From Robinsoniella peoriensis (GTDB taxonomy: Bacteria > Bacillota > Clostridia > Lachnospirales > Lachnospiraceae), in contig NZ_JTGN01000007.1 in NCBI RefSeq assembly GCF_000797495.1, forward strand, positions 62,001 to 126,000: DNA of 64,000 bases, given 5' to 3'. Each line of letters starts with the position of its first letter. Position 1 is the stretch's first letter. Shown piece after piece: positions 1 through 9,305 of the stretch. Under the pieces are notes generated by a model that saw only the letters and a list, made by a program, of their open reading frames with translations, searched no databases and had not been told where the DNA came from. The position numbers and the translations under genes are program-made.

Positions 1-72
1 CTGGAAGTGACCAGTGATGGCGAAGAAATGAATATTCACGGGATGAAAAACCCAAAAAAATCAGATAAGTAA
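1..72 (+). CDS. C-terminal end of an upstream protein (partial)
   Basis: An open frame runs in from the window edge and stops at TAA at position 72. Only 23 residues are visible, ending MNIHGMKNPKKSDK, a lysine-rich hydrophilic tail. This is too little to assign a family. It is read as a real gene end because it is in frame from base 1 and is followed by a short AT-rich spacer and then an intergenic repeat. Confidence 0.45.
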   Translation: MEVTSDGEEMNIHGMKNPKKSDK

Positions 73-136
73 AATTTTCAAAGAAAAATAAAGGAAAAAA
101 CCATTTTTTGCGGAATATATTTAGTATGAGAATGTT

Positions 137-220
137 AGAGCGTGTTTGAAAATTCATTTGGAACGAATCACCCAAAAAGTGAGACACACAGCTGCCGGAA
201 AGCAATTTCAAACACGATCT
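137..220. repeat. Short copy of a MITE-like hairpin repeat
   Basis: The ends are inverted repeats: AGAGCGTGTTTGAAAATT on the left, and AATTTCAAACACGATCT on the right. The right half (GACACACAGCTGCCGGAAAGC) closely matches the right half of the 162-bp copy at 11591-11752, so this copy looks internally deleted. The open frame upstream of dgt (142-237) is translation of this repeat and not protein. It sits directly upstream of the dgt ribosome binding site. Confidence 0.65.
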
Positions 221-237
221 GGAAAAGGAGGAGACAG

Positions 238-1248
238 GTGCTGACGATCAGAGAAAAAGCAGAACTTAGAGAAGAACAGATTTTTAGTCCCTATGCATCT
301 TTGAGTAAGAACTCCAGGGGCCGGGACAGAGATGAACCACAGTGTGATATCCGTCCGGTATACCAGAGAGACCGGGACAGGATTTTGCACTGCAAGTCTT
401 TTCGCAGGCTGAAGCATAAGACACAGGTGTTTTTGACTCCCTTGGGAGACCACTATCGGACCCGCCTGACTCACACGCTGGAGGTTTCCCAGACGGCAAG
501 GACGATTGCACAGGCATTAGGGCTCAATGACAACCTGGCAGAGGCAATTGCCCTGGGACATGACCTGGGACACACTCCTTTCGGACATTCCGGAGAAAGT
601 GCGTTGAATGAAGTCTGCCCGCTGGGATTTGCTCATTTTGAACAGAGTGTGCGGGTAGTGGAGTTACTTGAGAAAAAAGGAAAAGGATTAAACCTTACCT
701 GGGAAGTGCGGGATGGGATTTTAAATCACAGAACCGCCGGTGATCCAAACACACTGGAAGGAAAAGTTGTGCGGCTTTCGGATAAGATTGCTTATATTAA
801 TCATGATATTGATGATGCAGAGCGTGCCGGTATCCTTCGGGAAGAAGATATTCCACTGGAGTATCGGGAGATTTTGGGATTTACCATCCGGGAAAGGTTA
901 AATACCCTGATTCATGATATTGTAAGAAACAGTGAGGATAAAGCGGATATCATTATGTCACCTCATATAGAAGAGGCAATGCAGGGGCTTAGGTCCTTTA
1001 TGTTCAAGCACGTTTACCGCAATCCAAAAGCTAAGGGAGAAGAGGCAAGAGCCAGGAATATGCTGCAGGAATTATACTATTATTATTCCAGGCACCTGGA
1101 AATGCTGCCAGGCGAATATCTCGAGCTGATTGAAAAAAGAAATGAAAGAGAAGAGCGGGTTGTGTGCGATTACATAGCTGGTATGACAGACCAGTATTCC
1201 ATAAATAAGTTTTCGGAGCTTTTTATTCCGAAGTCCTGGCAGGTGTAA
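238..1248 (+). CDS. dgt: Deoxyguanosinetriphosphate triphosphohydrolase-like protein (336 aa)
   Basis: HD-superfamily dNTP triphosphohydrolase, which in this family releases triphosphate from dNTPs (classically dGTP) and so shapes dNTP pools. Visible motifs are the leading SPYASLSKNSRGRDR segment, HTLEVSQ (metal-ligand His about residue 79) and GHDLGHTPFGH (His-Asp pair at about 108-109). The GTG start at 238 is chosen because AAGGAGGAG lies just upstream and the product then begins VLTIREKAEL as in relatives; the longer ATG frame from 142 would translate the repeat. It is followed 11 bp later by dnaG. The product name is firm at family level; substrate preference is inferred from the family. 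Confidence 0.93.
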   Translation: MLTIREKAELREEQIFSPYASLSKNSRGRDRDEPQCDIRPVYQRDRDRILHCKSFRRLKHKTQVFLTPLGDHYRTRLTHTLEVSQTARTIAQALGLNDNLAEAIALGHDLGHTPFGHSGESALNEVCPLGFAHFEQSVRVVELLEKKGKGLNLTWEVRDGILNHRTAGDPNTLEGKVVRLSDKIAYINHDIDDAERAGILREEDIPLEYREILGFTIRERLNTLIHDIVRNSEDKADIIMSPHIEEAMQGLRSFMFKHVYRNPKAKGEEARARNMLQELYYYYSRHLEMLPGEYLELIEKRNEREERVVCDYIAGMTDQYSINKFSELFIPKSWQV

Positions 1249-1259
1249 GGAGAGTTAAA

Positions 1260-3026
1260 ATGTTTTATTCAGATGACATGATAGAAGAAATAAGGTTAAA
1301 AAATGATATCGTTGATGTAATTTCAGGATATGTAAAACTGCAGAGGAAAGGGAGTTCCTATTTCGGACTGTGTCCGTTCCATAATGAAAAGTCTCCCTCC
1401 TTTTCAGTAAGCCCGGCAAAACAGATGTATTACTGCTTTGGCTGCGGAGCAGGTGGAAATGTATTTACCTTTGTTATGGAATACGAAAATTACACCTTTC
1501 CGGAAGCTGTAAAATTTCTGGCTGACCGCGTAGGTGTGGATCTGCCGGAGCAGGAATATAATGAAGAAATGAAAAAGCAGCAGGATTTAAAAAGCCGTAT
1601 TCTGGATTTAAATAAAATGGCTGCTAATTACTTTTATTTCCAGCTTCGCCAGGAGTGCGGCAGGCAGGCGATGGATTATCTGAAGGGCAGAGAATTAAGC
1701 GATGAGACCATCAAAGGATTTGGCCTTGGATTTGCAAATAAATACAGTGATGATTTATATCTGTATTTGAAAAAGAAAGGGATCTCGGACGAGCTGTTAA
1801 GCCAGTCGGGATTGATGAACGTGGATGAGAAACATGGAATGTATGATAAATTCTGGAACCGCGTTATTTTCCCAATAATGGATGTAAATGGAAGGGTGAT
1901 TGGTTTCGGCGGCCGTGTAATGGGGGATGGAAAGCCTAAATACTTAAATTCACCGGAAACGAAGGTATTTGATAAGAGCCGTAATCTATACGGTTTAAAC
2001 ATTGCCAGAACATCCAGAAAGAAAAATCTCCTGGTCTGCGAGGGCTACATGGATGTAATCTCCATGCACCAGGCAGGATTCAAAAATGCGGTAGCTTCTT
2101 TAGGTACGGCGCTGACGACTCAGCATGCGAGCCTTTTAAAGCGGTACACAGAAGAGGTAGTACTAACTTATGACAGTGATGAGGCCGGTCTGAAAGCGGC
2201 ACTTCGGGCTATTCCGATATTAAAGGCAGCGGGACTTTCAGCAAAAGTGCTGGATATGAAGCCATATAAGGATCCGGATGAATTTATCAAAGCTCTTGGA
2301 GCAGAGGCTTTTCAGGATCGAATTGATCATGCAGTAAACAGTTTCTTTTTTGAAATAGATGTGATGCAAAAGGGTTATAATATGGATGACCCGGAAAGCA
2401 AAACCGATTTTTATAATCAGGTTGCTAAGAGACTTCTGGAATTCGAGCAGGAACTGGAACGGGAAAATTATATAGAAGCCATTGCCTCCAGGTATCATGT
2501 GGGATTTGAAAATCTCAGAAAATTGGTTAACCGTATGGCTATGAAGAGCATTTCAGCACCGGAAGTAAAGCAGAGGCCGAAAAACCGGAATGCGGAAAAG
2601 GAAGATGGGATGCTGAAATCCCAAAAACTGCTGCTGACCTGGCTGATCGAAAATCCCGGTTTGTTTGCACAGATAAAACCATACGTAGGACCGGATGATT
2701 TTACCACAGAGTTGTATCATACAGTGGCAGGAATGCTGTTTGAACAGTATGAGAACGGTGCTTTAAATCCGGCAAAAATCATTAATCATTTTACAGATCC
2801 TGAGCAGCAAAGAGAAACCGCTGCACTTTTTAATACCAGTATCCGCGTTGAGACAAAAGAAGAAATGAATAAAGCACTAAAAGAGACAATCGCAAGAGTG
2901 ATGAATAATAGCATCGAGTATAAGACCACACATCTGGATCCTACAGATATTGTTGGTCTTCAGCAGATTATCCAGGCAAAGCGAAGGCTTCAGGATATTG
3001 AAAAAGTGCATATTTCCCTGGATTGA
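1260..3026 (+). CDS. dnaG: DNA primase
   Basis: Synthesises RNA primers for replication in complex with the replicative helicase. The N-terminal CHC2 zinc-binding domain is complete (C38, H41, C59, C62; CPFHNEKSPSF and YYCFGCG). The catalytic core with TOPRIM follows, with LVCEGYMDV around residue 260 and YDSDEAG around 305. The C-terminal part (about 430-588) is the helicase-interacting region. The length of 588 residues is normal for Firmicutes. The start is supported by AGGAGAG upstream. It sits between dgt and rpoD in the usual macromolecular-synthesis order, with a 77-bp gap before rpoD. Confidence 0.98.
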   Translation: MFYSDDMIEEIRLKNDIVDVISGYVKLQRKGSSYFGLCPFHNEKSPSFSVSPAKQMYYCFGCGAGGNVFTFVMEYENYTFPEAVKFLADRVGVDLPEQEYNEEMKKQQDLKSRILDLNKMAANYFYFQLRQECGRQAMDYLKGRELSDETIKGFGLGFANKYSDDLYLYLKKKGISDELLSQSGLMNVDEKHGMYDKFWNRVIFPIMDVNGRVIGFGGRVMGDGKPKYLNSPETKVFDKSRNLYGLNIARTSRKKNLLVCEGYMDVISMHQAGFKNAVASLGTALTTQHASLLKRYTEEVVLTYDSDEAGLKAALRAIPILKAAGLSAKVLDMKPYKDPDEFIKALGAEAFQDRIDHAVNSFFFEIDVMQKGYNMDDPESKTDFYNQVAKRLLEFEQELERENYIEAIASRYHVGFENLRKLVNRMAMKSISAPEVKQRPKNRNAEKEDGMLKSQKLLLTWLIENPGLFAQIKPYVGPDDFTTELYHTVAGMLFEQYENGALNPAKIINHFTDPEQQRETAALFNTSIRVETKEEMNKALKETIARVMNNSIEYKTTHLDPTDIVGLQQIIQAKRRLQDIEKVHISLD

Positions 3027-3103
3027 GGACAGAATAGTAATCAGTACAGCATTGATTAGTAAGCCTGAGATCTCGGTGGAAGCTATGAAAGGAAGGATGC
3101 AGG

Positions 3104-4204
3104 ATGGAAGAACAAGTACTGGATTTTACGGAAAAATTAAAAGCTTTATTAGCATACGCCAGAAAAAAGAAAAATGTGTTAGAATATATAGAGGTGCAGG
3201 AGTTTTTCAAAGGCACTGACCTCACCGAAGAGCAGTGCGAAAAAATTCTGGACTATTTGGATAATAATGGAGTAGACGTATTGCGTATCTCGGATGACGA
3301 AGAAGAACCGTTGATCTTAGATGATGAAGATGAGATCAATCCGGAAGAAATAGACCTGTCCGTTCCGGAAGGAGTGGGAACAGATGATCCCGTCCGTATG
3401 TACCTCAAAGAAATCGGTAAGGTACCATTGCTTACTACAGAAGATGAAATCCAGCTTGCCATTCGAAAAGAAGAAGGTGACGAAGCGGCGAAGCATCAGC
3501 TGGCGGAGGCTAATCTGCGTCTTGTTGTGAGCATTGCCAAACGCTATGCAGGAAGAGGTATGGCTCTGCTTGATTTGATTCAGGAAGGTAATCTTGGACT
3601 GATCAAAGCAGTTGATAAATTTGATTACAGCAAAGGATATAAATTCAGTACCTATGCCACCTGGTGGATTCGTCAGGCGATTACCCGTGCGATTGCCGAT
3701 CAGGCAAGAACTATCCGTATTCCGGTTCACATGGTGGAGACAATTAATAAAGTGATCCGCACATCCAGGCAGCTTGTCCAGGATCTGGGCAGAGAACCTA
3801 AGCCGGAGGAAATAGGTGAAGTGATGCATATGTCACCGGAGCGAGTGAGAGAGATTCTGAAAGTTTCCCAGGAACCGGTCTCTTTGGAAACTCCGGTTGG
3901 AGAAGAAGATGACAGCCATCTGGGTGACTTTATCCAGGATGACCATGTTGCGGTTCCGGCAGAAGCAGCTGCATATACTTTGCTCCGGGAGCAGCTGGTA
4001 GAAGTTCTGGATACACTGACTGACCGTGAACAAAAGGTATTATCCCTGCGTTTCGGTCTGGTGGACGGAAGAGCAAGAACCCTGGAAGAGGTTGGAAAAG
4101 AATTTAATGTCACAAGAGAACGCATTCGTCAGATTGAGGCGAAAGCACTGCGTAAACTGCGTCACCCAAGCCGCAGCCGCAAGCTAAAGGACTATTTGGA
4201 TTAA
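3104..4204 (+). CDS. rpoD: RNA polymerase principal sigma factor (sigma-70/SigA)
   Basis: Housekeeping sigma factor directing RNA polymerase to -35/-10 promoters. A short acidic region 1.1 (about residues 1-95) is followed by region 1.2 ([17 protein letters not shown]), region 2 ([34 protein letters not shown]), region 3, and region 4 with the helix-turn-helix [20 protein letters not shown]. The length of 366 residues fits a Gram-positive SigA. Its position after dnaG is the conserved order. Many promoters seen in this window (TTGACA-17-TATAAT type) match its expected specificity. Confidence 0.98.
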   Translation: MEEQVLDFTEKLKALLAYARKKKNVLEYIEVQEFFKGTDLTEEQCEKILDYLDNNGVDVLRISDDEEEPLILDDEDEINPEEIDLSVPEGVGTDDPVRMYLKEIGKVPLLTTEDEIQLAIRKEEGDEAAKHQLAEANLRLVVSIAKRYAGRGMALLDLIQEGNLGLIKAVDKFDYSKGYKFSTYATWWIRQAITRAIADQARTIRIPVHMVETINKVIRTSRQLVQDLGREPKPEEIGEVMHMSPERVREILKVSQEPVSLETPVGEEDDSHLGDFIQDDHVAVPAEAAAYTLLREQLVEVLDTLTDREQKVLSLRFGLVDGRARTLEEVGKEFNVTRERIRQIEAKALRKLRHPSRSRKLKDYLD

Positions 4205-4220
4205 GAAAGGAAGTTATCAT

Positions 4221-4913
4221 ATGCAGTTATCAAAAAGATTGTTAGCAGTCTCTGAAATGGTAACTTCCAATAGCCGCTTGGCGGATATTGGAACGGACCA
4301 TGCATACATACCAATTTACCTGGTTGAGAATCAGAGAGTGCCCTATGCAATTGCCATGGATGTAAATAAGGGGCCCTTAAACAGGGCAAAAGAAAATATT
4401 GAACTTCATGGACTAAAGGAATACATAGAGACCAGGCTCTCCGACGGAGCAGCGGCACTACGGAATGGGGAAGTGGATTCTGTTGTAATCGCCGGTATGG
4501 GCGGAGGCCTGGTAATTAAAATACTGACCGAAGGATCAGAGGTTTTGGAAAGCGTAAAGGAGCTCATTCTGCAGCCACAGTCTGAGCTCGCTTTTGTGCG
4601 CCGCTTTTTACAGGAAAACCAATTCGCAGTCATTGAAGAAAATATGGTATTGGATGAAGGAAAATATTATCCCATGATGAAAGCGGTACATGGAAAAATG
4701 GATTACAATAGAGAGATTGATTTTAAATATGGCAGGCTCCTCCTGGAGCAGAAAAACGAATGTTTAAAATCCTTTCTGGATAAAGAAGAGAAGACTTATG
4801 AAAAAGTATTGGTAACTCTTCGGGGTAACGATGGGGATCACGCAAAACAGCGTTTCGCAGAAGTGGAACAGGAACTGGAGTATATTCGCAGAGCAAAGGA
4901 GGATATGGCATGA
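4221..4913 (+). CDS. trmK: tRNA (adenine(22)-N(1))-methyltransferase
   Basis: SAM-dependent methyltransferase that places m1A at position 22 of tRNAs in Gram-positive bacteria. The family signature is clear: ADIGTDHAYIPIYLV (motif I, about residues 21-35), then AGMGGGLVIKIL (about 91-102) and QPQSELAFVRRFL. It has 230 residues. Its stop overlaps the start of the next gene in ATGA, and this trmK/Nif3 coupling behind rpoD is common in Firmicutes. A modest coiled-coil-like C-terminus follows the catalytic domain. Confidence 0.94.
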   Translation: MQLSKRLLAVSEMVTSNSRLADIGTDHAYIPIYLVENQRVPYAIAMDVNKGPLNRAKENIELHGLKEYIETRLSDGAAALRNGEVDSVVIAGMGGGLVIKILTEGSEVLESVKELILQPQSELAFVRRFLQENQFAVIEENMVLDEGKYYPMMKAVHGKMDYNREIDFKYGRLLLEQKNECLKSFLDKEEKTYEKVLVTLRGNDGDHAKQRFAEVEQELEYIRRAKEDMA

Positions 4914-5707
4914 CAGGAACAGAAATCATAGAAAAATTAGAGGAAATTTATCCGACTTCTTATGCAGCACACTGGGACAACCCCGGACTGCAGGTGGGAA
5001 GAAGAGAAAAAGAGATTAAAAAAGTGTTTGTAGCATTGGATGCTACGGATGAAGTAATTGAGGCGGCAGTTGTTAAAAAAGCAGATATGCTGATTACCCA
5101 TCATCCCATGCTTATGTCCGGAATGAAAAAAATTAATACAGATGATTTTATGGGACGAAAAATTATCAGGCTGATACAAAATGATATATCCTGCTTCTCA
5201 ATGCATACAAATTATGATGTTCTGATGATGGCAGGTTTAAGTGCCGAATACTTAGAATTGCAGGATCCCGCCGTAATGGAAGTGACTTACCGGGGATATG
5301 AAGGCAATGCTGTCCGGGAAGAGGGATTTGGCAGGGTTGGAAGATTAAAAAAAGAAATGACCTTAAGAGAAGCCGGCGAGCTGGTCAAACAGGCATTTAG
5401 TCTGGATACGGTAAAAATATTCGGTGATTTAGACAAAATTGTCAGTCTGGCGGCAATATCTCCGGGATCCGGTAAAAGTATGATCACTCCGGCACTGTCA
5501 TCCGGTGCCCAGGTGCTGATTACAGGAGATATCGGACATCATGAAGGCCTGGATGCAGTTTCCCAGGGACTTTCCATTATAGATGCGGGGCATTATGGAC
5601 TGGAACATATTTTTATTAAACAGATGGCTGAATATCTAAAACAAATTTTCCCACAGCTGGAAGTGGAGCAGGAGTTTGTAAAAAACCCTTTTTATGTCCT
5701 TTTTTGA
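4910..5707 (+). CDS. Nif3-like dinuclear metal centre protein
   Basis: Member of the Nif3/YbgI/YqfO family, hexameric proteins with a two-metal site and no settled physiological reaction (sometimes annotated GTP cyclohydrolase 1 type 2 homologue). Metal-ligand motifs are visible: THHPMLMSG (about 64-72), MHTNYD, and the C-terminal GDIGHHEGLDA and DAGHYGLEH. At 265 residues it is the short form lacking the PII-like insertion seen in longer Gram-positive homologues. The ATG overlaps the trmK stop by 4 bp, so the two are translationally coupled. Confidence 0.92.
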   Translation: MTGTEIIEKLEEIYPTSYAAHWDNPGLQVGRREKEIKKVFVALDATDEVIEAAVVKKADMLITHHPMLMSGMKKINTDDFMGRKIIRLIQNDISCFSMHTNYDVLMMAGLSAEYLELQDPAVMEVTYRGYEGNAVREEGFGRVGRLKKEMTLREAGELVKQAFSLDTVKIFGDLDKIVSLAAISPGSGKSMITPALSSGAQVLITGDIGHHEGLDAVSQGLSIIDAGHYGLEHIFIKQMAEYLKQIFPQLEVEQEFVKNPFYVLF

Positions 5708-5790
5708 TTGAAAGGATATACCGCCTTGTGATAAGATAGGAATACAGAGATAAAACTGGATTTTGAGACAGAAAGAAGGAGAAAAGTGTT

Positions 5791-7032
5791 ATGGATGGTT
5801 ATGGTTTTTTGTTGGATTTGGCGCTCATTTTATTGAGCACAAAGGTGTTGGGACTGATTACCAGGAGGTATCATATGCCTCAGGTAGTAGGTGCGCTGCT
5901 TGCAGGGTTGATAATGGGTCCCGCGATGCTGGGAATTCTGAAAGAAACTGATTTTATTCAGGCTACGGCAGAACTTGGTGTAATTGTGCTGATGTTCTGT
6001 GCAGGAATGGAAACAGATATAGAAGAGCTAAAGCGCAGCGGAAAAGCCAGCTTTGTCATAGCAGTGTTGGGGGTAATCGTACCGCTGGCGGGAGGGCTTG
6101 CAGTGGGTTATTTCTTTAACCGGCCGGGTGTTATTGAATCAGACGCAAATGCATCCCTGTTATTGCAGAACATATTTATTGGCATTATCCTGACAGCTAC
6201 CTCAGTGAGTATAACGGTTGAAACATTGAAAGAAATGGGAAAATTAAAAACCCGTTCCGGAAATGCAATTCTGGGGGCAGCAATTATCGATGACATCCTT
6301 GGCATTATTGCATTGACAATCGTAACCAGTATGGCGGATACATCTGTAAATGTGATTTATGTTTTATTAAAAATCGTTGCATTTTTCATCGTGGCTCTGA
6401 TAGCAGGATATCTGTTTTACCTGTTTTATAAAAAGTGGAGTGACCCTTCAGAAAGAGGGCTGCAAAGACATGCAATTGCAGCATTCGTATTCTGCCTGCT
6501 GATGTCTTACGCTGCAGAACATTTCTTTGGCGTTGCTGATATCACCGGTGCATTTATTGCAGGTCTTATCATGTCCCGGACAAAACGGGCTCAATATGTG
6601 GAAGCCAGATTCAACACCTTATCGTATCTGATGCTTTCCCCCATATTTTTTGCCAGTATTGGAATAAAGGTGGAACTTCCGGCTATGACGGGAGAAATTA
6701 TAGCATTTTCCGTGATATTGGTTATAGTGGCAATACTGACCAAGATCATTGGATGCGGAATCGGTGCAAAGGTATGTCATTATAAAAATTATCAATGTGC
6801 CAGGATCGGTGTCGGGATGATATCCAGAGGTGAGGTTGCACTTATTGTAGCAAATAAAGGTTCCAAACTGGGATTGCTTGGTAAAAGTTTTCTGGGACCC
6901 ATTGTAGTCGTCGTTGTAATTACAACGATTATTACACCCATTCTGTTAAAGATCATATTTAAAAAAGGGCCGGGACCGGAATTGCCGCTCAGTGATTCTG
7001 CATTGGTGGATTCATTCGATAAAGTAATTTAA
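5791..7032 (+). CDS. Cation:proton antiporter (CPA2/KefB type)
   Basis: Integral membrane antiporter of the Na+/H+ or K+/H+ exchanger family. About 12-13 hydrophobic segments span the 413 residues. Typical features are PQVVGALLAGLIMGPAMLG near the N-terminus, the GVIVLMFCAGMETD segment, the paired acidic motif AAIIDDILGIIAL around residue 165 (ion-binding Asp-Asp of the fold), and ISRGEVALIVA near 350. There is no cytoplasmic TrkA-N domain. The exchanged ion cannot be read from sequence. It stands alone, about 80 bp after the Nif3 gene and 73 bp before the kinase gene. Confidence 0.88.
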   Translation: MDGYGFLLDLALILLSTKVLGLITRRYHMPQVVGALLAGLIMGPAMLGILKETDFIQATAELGVIVLMFCAGMETDIEELKRSGKASFVIAVLGVIVPLAGGLAVGYFFNRPGVIESDANASLLLQNIFIGIILTATSVSITVETLKEMGKLKTRSGNAILGAAIIDDILGIIALTIVTSMADTSVNVIYVLLKIVAFFIVALIAGYLFYLFYKKWSDPSERGLQRHAIAAFVFCLLMSYAAEHFFGVADITGAFIAGLIMSRTKRAQYVEARFNTLSYLMLSPIFFASIGIKVELPAMTGEIIAFSVILVIVAILTKIIGCGIGAKVCHYKNYQCARIGVGMISRGEVALIVANKGSKLGLLGKSFLGPIVVVVVITTIITPILLKIIFKKGPGPELPLSDSALVDSFDKVI

Positions 7033-7105
7033 TTCAAAAAAATTCATATAATACATATACAGGGTATTTATACAAGTTTTATTACAGAAAGGGGCAGGGG
7101 ATAAT

Positions 7106-8773
7106 ATGGCTGAACAAATGGCATTAGTAGAGTCAAGAGGAGAAAAGAAGAAGTATCCTTACGGTACCAGTTTCTACAAAATAGCAAAAGATTATCAACA
7201 TCATTATGAACAGGATATCCTGCTCGTCATGGTAAATGGAAGACTAAGGGAACTTCACAGGGAATTAGAGGAGGATTGCCAGCTTACATTTCTGACGGCA
7301 GAGGATAAGATTGGATTTGACGCATACCGCAGAAGTATGATTCTTTTACTTCTAAAGGCAATCTATCATATGGGCGGCCATGCGAATATTAAGAAGGTCT
7401 GCGCCCATTATTCGGTAAGCGAAGGTTATTACTTTACCGTGGATGGGAAATTAAAGGTGGATAAAGAATTTCTCCAGCATGTAAAAGCTTATATGTTAAA
7501 GCGGGTAGAAGAGGATATTCCCATCACAAAAAGAAATGTCAGCATTGCGGATGCCAAACGCCTGTTCCGGCACTATGGAATGATAGATAAAGAAAAATTA
7601 TTTAAATACCGTACGGTATCTACAGTTAATCTCTATGATCTGGATGAGTTCGAAGATTATTTCTACGGTTATATGGTATACAGTACCGGGTATCTAAAAT
7701 ATTTTGATATGCATCTCTATGACGAAGGCTTTGTTTTACAGTTTCCAACCCGCAGTCATCCGAGAGTTGTACCGGAATTCCTTCCGGAAACGAAAATCTT
7801 CCATGTTCAGAAGGAATCACTGAAGTGGGGGAAAATGCTGGATATTTCTACCGTGGGAGATTTGAATGAACGGATTGTCAATGGAGAGATTAATGAACTC
7901 ATTCTGATTCAGGAAGCCCTGCAGGAGAAAAAAATGGGCGAAATGGCGGAACAGATTTTGAATAATCCAAGTAAACGTCTGGTGATGATCGCCGGTCCGT
8001 CTTCTTCCGGGAAGACTACATTTTCACACAGGCTATCGATTCAGCTGTCGGCACATGGTTTAAAGCCACATCCCATTGCCGTGGATGACTATTTTGTTGA
8101 CCGGGATAAGACGCCGGTGGATGCAGAGGGCAAACACAATTTTGAATGCCTGGAAGCAATTGATGTGAAACAGTTTAACCAGGATATGAACGCGCTGCTT
8201 GCAGGAGAACGAGTAGAGCTGCCTCATTATAATTTCAAAACCGGCAAGCGTGAATATAAAGGAAACTATAAACAGCTGGGTGAAAATGACATTCTGGTTC
8301 TGGAAGGAATTCACTGTTTGAATGATCAATTGTCCCACAGCCTGCCAAGGGATAGTAAGTTTAAAATTTATATCAGCGCACTTACCCAGCTTAATATTGA
8401 TGAACATAACCGAATTCCAACGACCGATGGAAGGCTTTTAAGGCGTATGATCCGGGACGCAAGAACCAGAGGAACCAGTGCAAAAGGAACAATCAGTATG
8501 TGGCCATCTGTAAGAAGAGGGGAAGAAAAATATATTTTCCCATTTCAGGAAGAGGCAGATGTGATGTTCAATTCAGCATTAATCTATGAACTGGCAGCAC
8601 TGAAACTCTATGCGGAGCCGTTATTATTCAGTATCGATCCGGATGAGCCGGAATTTTTGGAAGCAAAACGTCTGTTAAAGTTTTTGGATTATTTTGTGGG
8701 GATGCCAAGTGAGAGTATTCCGCATAATTCTATCTTAAGGGAATTTGTGGGTGGAAGCTGTTTTAATGTATAA
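7106..8773 (+). CDS. Nucleoside (uridine kinase-like) kinase with N-terminal tRNA-synthetase-like domains
   Basis: The C-terminal half is a P-loop uridine/phosphoribulokinase-type kinase: Walker A MIAGPSSSGKTTFSHRL at about residues 294-310, the VDDYFVDRDKTPVDAEG lid region, LVLEGIHCLND and RLLRRMIRDARTRG. The N-terminal half resembles the TGS-like and threonyl-tRNA-synthetase second-additional-domain arrangement seen in long Clostridial uridine-kinase homologues. No ligase catalytic domain is present, so a synthetase role is unlikely. The length of 555 residues fits this subfamily. AAAGGGGCAGGGGA precedes the ATG. The substrate (uridine/cytidine or another nucleoside) is inferred. Confidence 0.88.
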   Translation: MAEQMALVESRGEKKKYPYGTSFYKIAKDYQHHYEQDILLVMVNGRLRELHRELEEDCQLTFLTAEDKIGFDAYRRSMILLLLKAIYHMGGHANIKKVCAHYSVSEGYYFTVDGKLKVDKEFLQHVKAYMLKRVEEDIPITKRNVSIADAKRLFRHYGMIDKEKLFKYRTVSTVNLYDLDEFEDYFYGYMVYSTGYLKYFDMHLYDEGFVLQFPTRSHPRVVPEFLPETKIFHVQKESLKWGKMLDISTVGDLNERIVNGEINELILIQEALQEKKMGEMAEQILNNPSKRLVMIAGPSSSGKTTFSHRLSIQLSAHGLKPHPIAVDDYFVDRDKTPVDAEGKHNFECLEAIDVKQFNQDMNALLAGERVELPHYNFKTGKREYKGNYKQLGENDILVLEGIHCLNDQLSHSLPRDSKFKIYISALTQLNIDEHNRIPTTDGRLLRRMIRDARTRGTSAKGTISMWPSVRRGEEKYIFPFQEEADVMFNSALIYELAALKLYAEPLLFSIDPDEPEFLEAKRLLKFLDYFVGMPSESIPHNSILREFVGGSCFNV

Positions 8774-8815
8774 ATGAAATGTCTGCATGTTAATGTATAA
8801 ATGAAATACCTGCAT
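8763..8815. repeat. Tandem 27-bp repeat over the stop codon of the kinase gene
   Basis: TTAATGTATAAATGAAAT followed by a variable dinucleotide and CTGCAT occurs at 8763-8788 and again at 8790-8815. The first copy contains the kinase stop codon (TAA at 8771-8773), and the second runs to the -35 box of rnpB. Confidence 0.75.
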
Positions 8816-8843
8816 TGACAAAAATAAAAAGAGATGGTAGAAT
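8815..8843 (+). promoter_or_regulatory. rnpB promoter
   Basis: TTGACA (8815-8820), a 17-bp spacer, and TAGAAT (8838-8843) place a start site near 8850, exactly at the 5' end of the RNase P RNA. This is one of the best promoters in the window, as expected for a stable RNA. Confidence 0.85.
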
Positions 8844-8850
8844 ACCCAAA

Positions 8851-9192
8851 GTAAGTAGAATAAATGGTCGCGGCTGGCAGACCGAAAGGTGCCAGACGAG
8901 GAAAGTCCGGGCTTCACAGGGCAGGGATGCCGGATAACGTCCGGTGGAGGCAACTCTAAGGATAGTGCAACAGAAATGAACCGCCAGTTTTACTGGTAAG
9001 GGTGGAAGGGCAGTGTAAGAGACTACCGCCTTTCTGGTAACAGAAGGGGCATATGTAAACCCCATCCGAAGCAAGACCGAACGAAAGCATATGGCGGCCC
9101 GTCAGCTTTAGGTAGGTCGCTGGAGCCTTTTGGCGACAAAAGGCCTAGATAGATGACCATTCACGACATAACCCGGCTTATCGTTCTGCTTA
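8851..9192 (+). ncRNA. rnpB: RNase P RNA (class A)
   Basis: Catalytic RNA of RNase P, which removes 5' leaders from pre-tRNAs. The universally conserved CR-I core GAGGAAAGTCCGGGCT is present near 8898, and CR-V and the 3' core are seen as GATAGATGACCATTCACGAC followed by ACATAACCCGGCTTA. P1 pairs AAGTAGAA at the 5' end with TTCTGCTT at the 3' end. The length of about 340 nt and the helix order fit class A, as in Clostridia. The precise ends are set from P1 pairing and the promoter. Confidence 0.95.
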
Positions 9193-9223
9193 TATTTAAT
9201 AATATTTTAGATTGAAATGATTT

Positions 9224-9274
9224 GGACATAAAACAGCCGCAGGCATATTAATTGCCTGCGGCTGTTTTATGTCC
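9224..9274. terminator. Bidirectional terminator between rnpB and pyrI
   Basis: A perfect 22-bp stem (GGACATAAAACAGCCGCAGG and its complement, 2 more pairs inward) with a 7-nt loop. It has A-rich and T-rich flanks inside the stem, so it can act on both strands and serve rnpB (+) and pyrI (-), which converge here. Confidence 0.85.
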
Positions 9275-9305
9275 GGAGTTCGTTTTTCGAATACACGTTT
9301 TCAAA

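Noticed and set aside
142..237. N-terminal extension of dgt from ATG 142
   Set aside because: It translates the MITE-like repeat. The GTG at 238 has AAGGAGGAG upstream and gives the family-typical N-terminus.
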